Assembly: GCA_964354225.1 (NCBI GenBank)
Contig: CAYGZC010000358.1
Location: 1 to 40,334 of the forward strand
Direction: 5' to 3'
Source of the DNA: CAYGZC01 sp964354225
GTDB lineage: Bacteria > Bacteroidota > Ignavibacteria > UBA10030 > SZUA-254
DNA: 40,334 nucleotides
How positions within the stretch are numbered: position 1 is the stretch's first letter; every line of letters starts with the position of its first letter. Shown here one piece after another: positions 19,993-28,286 of this stretch. A program made the translations under genes and the position numbers. A model generated the notes under the pieces. That model did no database searches and was not told where the DNA came from. It was given only the letters and a program-made list of their open reading frames with translations.

Positions 19993-20320
19993 CTAAGGAT
20001 GATTAATGTTTTTATTATAAAATGAAATTATCCGGCACGCTTCATCAAAATCCCATTTTTGCAAAGCGATCATGGCGAGTGATTTTATTGCCGGTGCATT
20101 ATCCGGATCCTGTTCAACCGATTTCTGGAGGTTTTCAACAGCTTTATCAAATTGTCTATTCGCATAGCAGGCAACACCTAATTTAAAATAAAAAATCCAA
20201 TCTCGATGTCGGGATTTAAGGCATAGGGCAGCAAATCTCTAATCGTTTCTTCGCGCCGTTTGATCTGCTCATCAAGATTATCAATCATCGTATCGAACGA
20301 CGATTCATTGTATCAATCTC
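19993..20320 (-). pseudogene. TPR-protein remnant with frameshift
   Basis: The 480 bp gap between two glycan clusters holds two overlapping pieces of one protein. Reading from about 20320 one frame gives ESSFDTMIDNLDEQIKRREE and ends at a TAG at 20178-20180. A second frame, two bases off and open from about 20210, gives DWIFYFKLGVACYANRQ, then FDKAVENLQKSVEQDPDN and LAMIALQKWDFDEA, and stops at 19993-19995. FKLGVACYANRQFDKAVENL...DPDNAPA is a TPR helix pair. No intact start with a ribosome site is visible. A frameshift near 20200 best explains the pieces; a sequencing indel in an A/T run there is also possible. Confidence 0.6.
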
Positions 20321-20334
20321 ACACGATCAACCAA

Positions 20335-21069
20335 TTATGGTTTCCGTGCATTTATCAACACAAACGGGAGAAATCGCCAGAGAGGTAGAAATTTTTCAAG
20401 TCCTTTCTGGATTGTTGGAAGTCCTGGCACATTATCCAATAATTGCGGTGGAAAAAATCCAAAACGTTTTACACTTATATTCACAAAACCTAATGTTTGT
20501 AAGATTTTTTTTGTTCGGCTGGCACTGAAAGTGAACATGCCTTTCTCAGCTTCCCAGTTCATTTCACGGCTAAACATAACCTGAAGCAGGAAAAGCGGAT
20601 TTAGCCGGTTCGGTTCTAAGAAACCAAGCCGTCCACCTGACTTAAGTGTTTGGTGTATCAGCTTAAATAATTTCATATGGTCTGGAATATGGTGAAGGAT
20701 GAAAAATCCGCTTACTGCATCAAATGATGCATGACCAAAATCCAACGGAAGATCAAAAACGCTTGCACATGCAATGTCGAGATTGGTAGAAGGCATCCGT
20801 TCACGTTCCAATGCTTTAAGTAAAGCAGGCGATGTATCGAGTGCTACGACTTTATTACAGTACGGTGCAAGATGTAATGTGAACCTACCAGCACCAGCGC
20901 CAATATCAAGAACTGTATCGGAATTGGTAAGCGAAAGTCCATTTGCCATATGATTGGTTAAAGATTTTGCGTAAGTACTGTTTGGCTTGAAAGATAAATG
21001 GGTATGTTTTTCGGCATCATAATAAAATTCGTTCTGAACCCGTTGCCATTGTTCTTTTATTGATTCCAT
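20335..21069 (-). CDS. SAM-dependent methyltransferase
   Basis: A 244-residue class I methyltransferase with VLDIGAGAGRFTLHLA (motif I), VALDTSPALLKAL, FDAVSGFFILHHIPDHMKL and LKSGGRLGFLEPNRLNP. The UbiE/COQ5-like core is complete. It lies 12 bp after the GT2 gene at 21082 and is the last gene of the third minus-strand cluster. A role in methylating a polyprenyl-linked sugar or lipid is plausible, but the acceptor is unknown. Confidence 0.87.
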   Translation of the reverse strand: MESIKEQWQRVQNEFYYDAEKHTHLSFKPNSTYAKSLTNHMANGLSLTNSDTVLDIGAGAGRFTLHLAPYCNKVVALDTSPALLKALERERMPSTNLDIACASVFDLPLDFGHASFDAVSGFFILHHIPDHMKLFKLIHQTLKSGGRLGFLEPNRLNPLFLLQVMFSREMNWEAEKGMFTFSASRTKKILQTLGFVNISVKRFGFFPPQLLDNVPGLPTIQKGLEKFLPLWRFLPFVLINARKP

Positions 21070-21081
21070 GGATACAAACTA

Positions 21082-22005
21082 CTATTTATCAAAGCCAATT
21101 TTTTCTTTGATCACGTACAGGGGTCTTCGTTTCACCTCATCGTAAATTCGTCCGAGGTATTCACCAATGATTCCGAGTGTTAATAAAATCAATCCACCCA
21201 TAAACAGGATCGAAAAAACCGGTGACGCCCAGCCAGGTGTCGCTTTATCGGTGAAGAGCTTTGCGTAGATAACATAGAGCATTCCAATAAATGCAAGGAA
21301 GGCAATCGAAACACCTACATAAGTTGCAAGCCGGAGCGGAGCATTTGAGAATGAAAAGATACCATCAAATGCAAGGTGCATCAACCGACTGATTGTCATC
21401 TGTGGTTTACCGGCAAAACGCGCTCCGCGGTCATATTCGATGCTGGTCTGCTTGAATCCTGCCCACGCCCGCATCCCTGCGATGTAGCGATTTCGTTCCG
21501 GCATTGATTGCAGTACGGCGATAACCTTTCGATCCATTAATGAAAAATTACCGGCTTCAATTGGAATCGGTATCGAAGAAAACATTTGCATTACCTTATA
21601 AAACGAGTGAAAGGCAAATCGTTTCAGAACATTTTCCTTTCGACTCCTTTTTACGGTATAAATCACATCAAATCCATCCCGCCAAAGCGCAATCAGCTTA
21701 GTAAGTAGTTCAGGTGGATCTTGAAGATCGCCATCCATTAAAATTACAGCTTCTCCACCAGCGGAGTCGATACCTGCAGAAATTGCAACTTGGTGACCAA
21801 AATTTCGAGCGAGGTCAACCACTTTAACACGCGAATCCTTTCCAGCACACTGTTTCAATGCCGGCAGGGAATTATCCTGGCTGCCATCGTTTACGAAGAT
21901 GATTTCGTACGGCTCAGACACCTGTCCCATCACCTGTGAAAGACGGTGATGAAGCTCAGGGATCGTTTCATGCTCATTATAGATTGGAATGACAATAGAT
22001 ATCAT
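21082..22005 (-). CDS. Polyprenyl-phosphate glycosyltransferase, GT2 (DPM1/ArnC-like)
   Basis: A 307-residue GT2: ISIVIPIYNEHETIPELHHRL, IIFVNDGSQDNSLPAL, DLARNFGHQVAISAGID, VILMDGDLQDPPELL (DxD) and AGNFSLMDRKV, followed by two C-terminal transmembrane helices (VGVSIAFLAFIGMLYVIY and SILFMGGLILLTLGIIGEY) and LGRIYDEVKRRPLYVI. This is the GtrB/ArnC-like architecture that links a sugar to undecaprenyl phosphate on the cytoplasmic side. The product would be a lipid donor for periplasmic GT-C transferases such as the one at 25537-26970. Confidence 0.92.
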   Translation of the reverse strand: MISIVIPIYNEHETIPELHHRLSQVMGQVSEPYEIIFVNDGSQDNSLPALKQCAGKDSRVKVVDLARNFGHQVAISAGIDSAGGEAVILMDGDLQDPPELLTKLIALWRDGFDVIYTVKRSRKENVLKRFAFHSFYKVMQMFSSIPIPIEAGNFSLMDRKVIAVLQSMPERNRYIAGMRAWAGFKQTSIEYDRGARFAGKPQMTISRLMHLAFDGIFSFSNAPLRLATYVGVSIAFLAFIGMLYVIYAKLFTDKATPGWASPVFSILFMGGLILLTLGIIGEYLGRIYDEVKRRPLYVIKEKIGFDK

Positions 22006-22045
22006 GGCTCAACTCATAACAAATTAAGAATATATTTCTTCAACC

Positions 22046-24445
22046 TCAAGCGGTAACAGTTTTGAGATGCTGATTTTTTCGTTTGCGCCTATAAGCAATG
22101 GCAAGCCCAGCCGCGCATAATCCGAATACCGATAAAGAAATAGATGCACCGAGATAAAATGATTTCGGCTCATAACGTAAAACAACCGTGTGCTCGCCCT
22201 GATCAACAATAAGCGCACGCAAACTCCAATCGGCACGATATACATGTGTGGGAACACCGTTAACATAAGCATTCCACCCGGGGCAATAAATCTCGCTCAT
22301 CACCAGGATTCCTTTCTTCGGAGTATAAACTTTTAAACCTATCGTGTTATTAGTGTAGGTTTGAATTTCAGCTCTCCAGCTTGACGTACCAATATCATTT
22401 AATTCAACACCTAACGATTCACGCAGCGTTACAATCTTTCTTGGATCAAATTGATTACTTGCGATGAAAAGACTTTCCTGCCGGACCGTTGTAAATGTTT
22501 TATAATTGTAAACGAAGAAAGCCCGGGGCAAATATGCTGAGTCCACTGCCAGACTTGTCTGCAATCGAGGTTGATTTTGGATTAAAACTGTATCTGTTTT
22601 CACAAGGTATTTTGTATTCAATAATTCATGCATTCTTCTTCCGGGAGGAAACCTCCATTGAAGGGCAAGCTGTGAGTAACCTTCTAATAAAAATATTCTA
22701 TCAATCATCCCTTGGTTCCTATCGAGAAGCATTACGTAACTGTTTCGCATGTTGATGCGAAAATATTCCGACTTCCCTTCTTCTTTCCATTGGGCGATTA
22801 GATTTGCTCGCTGGTTGAAGTGATCGTCTGGATTAATTGTCCCATTGTTTTGGCTAAAACCAAATATATACATATCAAGAAACTGAGCTGTGAACAAAAG
22901 CACAACAGCCGAAGTCGTAGTGAGCTTGCGCTTCAAGAAGAGAAATAGGATCAATAAAGTTCCCAGCACGATAGCAGCTGAAATCAACGTTTGGCTTTGT
23001 GCGATCTCATAAGCAACAGGAAAAGCTGCCCGCGGAGACTCAAATCTAAATGCACCGGTACGAAGCAGTCCGTAGATCATGCTATCAACCAAGTGCAGTT
23101 GTACAACGATGGTGATAATAAGTGTAATACTGGCTAAAGCGATTATAACTTTCTTAAAAAACTTTTCCGAAGTTTTAGAGTTAATTAATTCTTGTAAACC
23201 AAAGCCACTTAAAAAAGCAACGGCAAACACAAAGAAAAATCCCCACCTGCCCAGAGAACGAAACTTACTGAACCCGGGCACAAAATTATAGAAGAAACCG
23301 TGAATGATGAAATTATCGCCAAGCGCATAAAGGATCGCAAAGAGTGCAAATCCCGCAACTATTGCAATGTAGCGATTTATTTTTATGTACTTCAGAGCAA
23401 AGAGTGCAAGCGTAAAAGCGGCTATTCCCGTGTAGATACATGTTTCCCAGAAATTCCAATTCGATTCCGGTCCCCAATACGGAGACGGATTTCCTGATTC
23501 AAGAGCATTAGACGATCCGAAAATTTTAGGAATAAGTATGGTGATCATCTGTTCCCACCATAATTCACCTTCCGTAGATCTCGCAAACGAAAATTCTTCC
23601 CTGACAGAGTAATTAGTCAGCTCATTTGTTGGAAGTAATTGGATTGCTCCTAACCCAACCGCAATCACTACGATACCCATTGCAAGCAATGATAGCCGTG
23701 CTACACCTTTTGCAACATTCGGGTCCCCGGTGAGTCGTTTTTCACGAACAAATGAAAATACCTCTACAACAAAAAATGTCAGTAGAAACAGGAATATGTA
23801 CAGTGTTATTTGGATGTGCCCACCGCACACAATTAATGAAAGAACAAATCCACCAAGGATCATCGAGATAACCGATCGGTTCTTCAAGGTTCGGTGGAAG
23901 AGAAGAACGACAAGCGGAAACCATGCTGCCTGACATATGATTACAAGATGAATGATGTGCGTAATCATGAAACCTGAGAACATGTAAGCAAGTGCGCTGA
24001 ACGCTGCTGGAATTTTTGAAAGTCCAAATTCTTTGACGCAGTAAAACATTGTAACACCCGCCAGTAGAATATGAGCAAGAATGTACATCTCAACGTACCA
24101 GAAGTTCAGCTTTCCAGCAGATACGAGAGGTACCAATAGAAAATGTGGAAGGTAGAATGTTGTGCCTGTAATATCTGCAGCAAACGGCATTCCTGAAAAT
24201 GTGAACGGATTCCAGAGCGGAACTTCACCATTTGCAAATGAGACGCTGGCAAAATTTCTGTACGGATAAAATTGATAAATGAAATCTTCCCAAAGAAATG
24301 CAGTTTGAAAAATAAGTTCATGAAAAAATATTGCCGTAAGAACAGCAAGTATTGCGAACCACTGCCAGTCGCGAAGCGATGCTACCCGATCGTTTATGCT
24401 GACAAGAGTAACTGACTGTGGAGATTTCTTTTTTTGCTTTGTCAT
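22046..24445 (-). CDS. YfhO-like large membrane protein
   Basis: A 799-residue protein with about a dozen membrane helices in the first ~520 residues and a soluble C-terminal part, then a last helix (YLGASISLSVFGLCAAGLAIAY). Family features are FLWEDFIYQFYPYRNFA near the start, WNPFTFSGMPFAADI, and near the end a MSEIYCPGWNAYVNG segment with VLRYEP. YfhO proteins are GT-C-like; in Gram-positives they glycosylate lipoteichoic acid from a lipid-linked sugar. Here, next to DPM-like GT2 and GT39-like genes, it probably moves a lipid-carried sugar onto a surface glycan or protein. Acceptor and donor are inference. Confidence 0.88.
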   Translation of the reverse strand: MTKQKKKSPQSVTLVSINDRVASLRDWQWFAILAVLTAIFFHELIFQTAFLWEDFIYQFYPYRNFASVSFANGEVPLWNPFTFSGMPFAADITGTTFYLPHFLLVPLVSAGKLNFWYVEMYILAHILLAGVTMFYCVKEFGLSKIPAAFSALAYMFSGFMITHIIHLVIICQAAWFPLVVLLFHRTLKNRSVISMILGGFVLSLIVCGGHIQITLYIFLFLLTFFVVEVFSFVREKRLTGDPNVAKGVARLSLLAMGIVVIAVGLGAIQLLPTNELTNYSVREEFSFARSTEGELWWEQMITILIPKIFGSSNALESGNPSPYWGPESNWNFWETCIYTGIAAFTLALFALKYIKINRYIAIVAGFALFAILYALGDNFIIHGFFYNFVPGFSKFRSLGRWGFFFVFAVAFLSGFGLQELINSKTSEKFFKKVIIALASITLIITIVVQLHLVDSMIYGLLRTGAFRFESPRAAFPVAYEIAQSQTLISAAIVLGTLLILFLFLKRKLTTTSAVVLLFTAQFLDMYIFGFSQNNGTINPDDHFNQRANLIAQWKEEGKSEYFRINMRNSYVMLLDRNQGMIDRIFLLEGYSQLALQWRFPPGRRMHELLNTKYLVKTDTVLIQNQPRLQTSLAVDSAYLPRAFFVYNYKTFTTVRQESLFIASNQFDPRKIVTLRESLGVELNDIGTSSWRAEIQTYTNNTIGLKVYTPKKGILVMSEIYCPGWNAYVNGVPTHVYRADWSLRALIVDQGEHTVVLRYEPKSFYLGASISLSVFGLCAAGLAIAYRRKRKNQHLKTVTA

Positions 24446-24457
24446 CTGTCTATGTCT

Positions 24458-25540
24458 TCACTTAAGGAGAGACACAATTGTTGTGAATACTTTTTCTACT
24501 GAGATATATTGCATACAATTTTTCGGACATGTTGGTGAATAAAAACAATCGCATTCAAAGTCCGGCTCAAGTATTTCTCCACGACCATACAACTCGAATT
24601 CATGCCTATTGAATATGTTATTAAAGAGAACAATCTTTTTCTTTAAGCCAATCGCAAGATGCATTGCCATTGTAACTGCTGTAACAACAAGATCGCACCT
24701 ACCGACTTCGCTCATAAACTGGTTTAGTGGAAAATGCCCGAAATACCGTGCACGGCTTTGCTTAGCAAGCTTCAAATTTTTTTTATGTTCCAATTCGCCG
24801 CCGAGGAACAGAGGAATATATCCATCCTTTTTGAGCTTCATCGCAAGGGTAATCCAATATTTATCGGGCCAGAGACGCGATGTCCACCTGCCACCGCAGC
24901 CAGTGTTCAAACCGATAATCTTTTTATTTTTAGGAAGTTTCCATTCATAGTCCCTAACTTCTGGCATGATGTACTCTTCCTTACTAAACTCATAACCACA
25001 AATTTCAAAGCTTTCTTCTTGATAGCTTTTTGTGTTTACCTTACTTAAATCATCGAAAACCCCTGTTAGATATTTATGCTCTGCTTGAGAATCAATTGGC
25101 ATACACTTACCATCTTTCAACGTGAACCCCTTCTTTACCGGAGCAGTGAGCTTTAAACAGAGAGCGCAGGCTTCCTTATCTTTATCCAGATTGAATATCG
25201 TGTCAAATGTAACTGCCTGTAATATAATAAGGCTTTGCGGAGTAAACGCCAACACAACATCTACACTTTTTGGAATAACATCCGGTGATAATGTGAGCCA
25301 CCAGATTTCAGCGAGCGGCTCGGCTTTTTTTAGTTTATGAAGGAGCGGGGTTGTCCGAATAACATCTCCGATCGCACCAAGTTTAATAATAAGAATTTTT
25401 TTGTTGGTTGTTTCAGCATACGCGCAATTCTTACCATTTTCATCTACACAATGAGCGCCATATTGTTTGTGCGGTTTGCAAGGAACATCACCTCGAAAAT
25501 ACCGGCAATTATATTTTAGGTTCTTGAGTGTAATTTTCAT
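24458..25540 (-). CDS. GT9 heptosyltransferase-like protein with added cysteine motifs
   Basis: A 360-residue GT-B protein of the ADP-heptose:LPS heptosyltransferase family. The classical N-terminus KILIIKLGAIGDVIRTTPLLHKL begins only at residue ~46, and the donor-site region reads IIGLNTGCGGRWTSRLWP and VTAVTMAMHLAIGLKKKIVLFNN. In front sits an extension with Cys12, Cys21, Cys31 and Cys39, and near the C-terminus there is a second cluster, CDCFYSPTCPKNC. Both clusters are absent from textbook WaaC/WaaF proteins. It overlaps the GT39-like gene by 4 bp (ATGA). A Zn or Fe-S site joining the two ends is possible; the transferred sugar is unknown. Confidence 0.85.
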   Translation of the reverse strand: MKITLKNLKYNCRYFRGDVPCKPHKQYGAHCVDENGKNCAYAETTNKKILIIKLGAIGDVIRTTPLLHKLKKAEPLAEIWWLTLSPDVIPKSVDVVLAFTPQSLIILQAVTFDTIFNLDKDKEACALCLKLTAPVKKGFTLKDGKCMPIDSQAEHKYLTGVFDDLSKVNTKSYQEESFEICGYEFSKEEYIMPEVRDYEWKLPKNKKIIGLNTGCGGRWTSRLWPDKYWITLAMKLKKDGYIPLFLGGELEHKKNLKLAKQSRARYFGHFPLNQFMSEVGRCDLVVTAVTMAMHLAIGLKKKIVLFNNIFNRHEFELYGRGEILEPDFECDCFYSPTCPKNCMQYISVEKVFTTIVSLLK

Positions 25541-26970
25541 TGTTTTAATTTAATTATTCTAACTCCATAACCTAAATTCAACCCAGCGACATAAGCTGTT
25601 TTCAGATTTAATCGATTAAGAACTGTATCGCTGTAAAGTAAAAAATTCAATTGAGGACGAAACACCCTTACAACTCTTGCACTCACAACAAGGTATCTTG
25701 CTTGAACACGCCGACAAAACGCTAAGATGCTGTCAACAGGATCATTCGGCATCGTAATATATTTTCCACCGGCATAAAAAGCCGTAAAGGGTTTCCGATC
25801 GACAAAGATATCCCCTTCTTTTGTGATTGGTTTTACCGCCAGACCCGCAGTACAAAACTCAGTTATCCCTTGTTCCGGTATCGCGGCATAAGTTGCAGTT
25901 GGTGAATAAGCAAGTATGATAATGAAAGCACCGAGAAATGCCACCCATATTTTTTTCCATTCACTTAAAAAGATAAATGCGAACAAAATCAAGAAAGGTA
26001 TATATGGAATGATGAAGCGCTCGCTTGTTTCAAGACCGAACAATGGCAAGATGAAAAACATGGCAATTCCCGCAAGAAGAACATTCCTGCATTTGATCAT
26101 TCCAATACAGCCGATGAGAACCAATGGTATACCTGCGAACCGTAAAAAATGGGATGTATATTCTTTAAGTCGAGCAGGATAATGTTTTAGTCCAGAACAA
26201 ATTTGCTTGGACAGAGAAAACGTTGGCGCATCCGACGCTTCGCTTGCTACGTTGATGTGCCAATCTTTTTCCCAAACTCGGAGATTCATAGTCTTTGCAG
26301 TCAATGTCCATTCACCGCTGTGAATGCGTAAATAAATGATATATGGTAACGCACACACCAAAAAACCTCCAAGTACAAAACCGATGAATTGCCGCTGTCG
26401 ATAACCGATAATTTCATAAACAAGCAATAGAATAAAAAAGAGCAGAGCTTCGGGACGAGTGAGATAAGCCAATCCGCTTGAAATGCCGAACAATATCGGT
26501 TGTCGGCGAAAATAGAATAAGAACGCGGTAACTTCCAAAAGAATAAACAATGACTCGCTAAGTGTTGTTGCACTGAATCGTATCAATAAAGGATCTAAAA
26601 CAACAACCAAGGTAGCAAGAATAGAAAGCAGTGAGTTTATAAAATGTCGAGCAAGAAAGAATAATGGAATTGGTAAAATTGCGCCAGAGACTATTGAAAC
26701 CATCTGTGCCGCTTTCACACCATCGGGAATGAAAAAACGAAACAATTCAATGAATAAAGAATAACCCGGATGGAAAACCGATTGCCATGATTCATCTCTG
26801 AAATAATTTATATAAAATGTTCCGTCGAAGGTAACTAACGTATGAAACCGCAATACATAAAGCCGTAATGCGAGACTTCCGATACAGACGGCACCAACTA
26901 TCAGCCATTCTGATCGTTTGCTCCAATTTGTTTTTGATAAATTATCAATCTGGAGATTCGGCTTCACCAT
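25537..26970 (-). CDS. GT39-family (ArnT/PMT-like) membrane glycosyltransferase
   Basis: A GT-C enzyme with about ten membrane segments. After the first helix the loop YVLRFHTLVTFDGTFYINY carries the conserved Asp of the family's catalytic loop, followed by PGYSLFIELFRFF. The longest frame opens at 27084 inside the previous gene, but the ATG at 26970 lies 10 bp after that gene's stop and removes an out-of-family N-terminus, so 26970 is taken as the start (477 residues). It would use a polyprenyl-phosphate sugar from the DPM-like GT2 just upstream to glycosylate a lipid or protein on the periplasmic side. Confidence 0.85.
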   Translation of the reverse strand: MVKPNLQIDNLSKTNWSKRSEWLIVGAVCIGSLALRLYVLRFHTLVTFDGTFYINYFRDESWQSVFHPGYSLFIELFRFFIPDGVKAAQMVSIVSGAILPIPLFFLARHFINSLLSILATLVVVLDPLLIRFSATTLSESLFILLEVTAFLFYFRRQPILFGISSGLAYLTRPEALLFFILLLVYEIIGYRQRQFIGFVLGGFLVCALPYIIYLRIHSGEWTLTAKTMNLRVWEKDWHINVASEASDAPTFSLSKQICSGLKHYPARLKEYTSHFLRFAGIPLVLIGCIGMIKCRNVLLAGIAMFFILPLFGLETSERFIIPYIPFLILFAFIFLSEWKKIWVAFLGAFIIILAYSPTATYAAIPEQGITEFCTAGLAVKPITKEGDIFVDRKPFTAFYAGGKYITMPNDPVDSILAFCRRVQARYLVVSARVVRVFRPQLNFLLYSDTVLNRLNLKTAYVAGLNLGYGVRIIKLKQ

Positions 26971-26980
26971 ACTTATGTGG

Positions 26981-28129
26981 TTATTTCCAGATCTCCCGAA
27001 TTGAATATTCCTTATCAGCAGATTTTCGTGTTTTCGTAACCAACTCACCGATAAGTCCAATAGAAATAAATTGTATTCCCACAATAATCAATAAAACTCC
27101 ACCTACAAAAAGAGGACGATTGCTAAGCGCTATCCCTTCAGTAAATTTTAAGATGACAAGATAAAGATCAACAACAAAACCGACAAGGAAAAATGCCAGA
27201 CCCCAAAAACCAAATAGGTGCAATGGACGCTGCATGTATCGTGTTGTGAAAATAACAGTCAGTAAATCTAAAAATCCTTTCCAAAATCTCCCAAGACCAA
27301 ATTTAGTCTTGCCATATTTTCGTTCGTGGTGTTGAACAGGTATCTCCCCAATTTTATATCCGAGCCAGTGGGCGAGTACCGGTATATAACGATGAAGCTC
27401 GCCGTATATCTCAACCTCTTTTGCAATTTCTTTCCGGTAAGCTTTCAATCCACAATTAAAATCATGTATTTTGATTCCCGTGAGTATAGAAGTAACAAAA
27501 TTAAAAAATCGTGAGGGAATAGTCTTAGATAATGGATCAAACCGTTTTTTCTTCCAACCGGAAACAAGGTCGTATCCTTTTTTTATCTCATTAATCAGAT
27601 TAGGAATTTCATTTGGGTCATCTTGAAGATCGGCATCCATCGTAATGATGATTTCTCCTTCAGCTTTCGCAAAGCCAACCGAGAGAGCAGCAGATTTACC
27701 ATAATTTCTACGAAAACGAATAATCTTCACTCGTCGATCTCGGTTGCGCAAATCATGTAGAACGCGTATCGATCCATCTGTGCTGCCGTCATCGACAAAA
27801 ATGATTTCATATCGGCCGATGCGATTTAAACCATTTCTGATTTTATCATAAAGCTCCCGAAGCGATTGTTCTTCATTATACAAAGGAATAACAATCGAAA
27901 TTTCCTTAGCCCCCTGCTGATATTGATGATCATCGGAAGATCGTCCATACCGACGTCGTCCTTTTTGCCTATCCGGACGACTATCCTTTTTTTCTGTCCT
28001 TTGTTGTTGAACTGGCATTCCCGGCTGAGGCGATTGTCGCGTCGAACCGTTACTAACTGTTTCTTTTGGGGGAATTATCTCGCCAGCAGGTCGATTTATG
28101 TTTTGGTTCTGGGTTTGATCATTCATCAC
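26981..28129 (-). CDS. DPM1-like polyprenyl-phosphate glycosyltransferase (GT2) with disordered N-terminus
   Basis: A 382-residue protein. Residues ~75-310 are a GT2 domain: ISIVIPLYNEEQSLREL, IIFVDDGSTDGSIRVL, FRRNYGKSAALSVGFA, IITMDADLQDDPNEI (DxD) and FNCGLKAYRKE, then two C-terminal helices (LHLFGFWGLAFFLVGFVVDLY and PLFVGGVLLIIVGIQFIS). The first ~70 residues are Pro/Gln/Asn-rich and then strongly basic (RPDRQKGRRRYGRSSDD), which standard GtrB/DPM1 proteins lack. It is the first gene of the third minus-strand cluster and faces the divergent subtilase gene 157 bp away, so its promoter must be in 28130-28286. Confidence 0.88.
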   Translation of the reverse strand: MMNDQTQNQNINRPAGEIIPPKETVSNGSTRQSPQPGMPVQQQRTEKKDSRPDRQKGRRRYGRSSDDHQYQQGAKEISIVIPLYNEEQSLRELYDKIRNGLNRIGRYEIIFVDDGSTDGSIRVLHDLRNRDRRVKIIRFRRNYGKSAALSVGFAKAEGEIIITMDADLQDDPNEIPNLINEIKKGYDLVSGWKKKRFDPLSKTIPSRFFNFVTSILTGIKIHDFNCGLKAYRKEIAKEVEIYGELHRYIPVLAHWLGYKIGEIPVQHHERKYGKTKFGLGRFWKGFLDLLTVIFTTRYMQRPLHLFGFWGLAFFLVGFVVDLYLVILKFTEGIALSNRPLFVGGVLLIIVGIQFISIGLIGELVTKTRKSADKEYSIREIWK

Positions 28130-28286
28130 TTTTCTCGTGTAATTTTTGTCAAAATACGATATTTTTTGTTGATAATCAAAGTTTTTGGTTTTATTTTTAA
28201 AAAATCCTTGCTACAATAGTGATAATTTGGTAAATTTAATTAAACACCAAAAGTATCTCCACTCATAATTTATACGAGCATATCCA

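Noticed and set aside
28130..28286. A Bacteroidota-type -7/-33 promoter before the subtilase gene
   Set aside because: ATAATTTG and TTGCTA are present but their spacing does not fit TAnnTTTG with TTTG, nor a sigma-70 pair.
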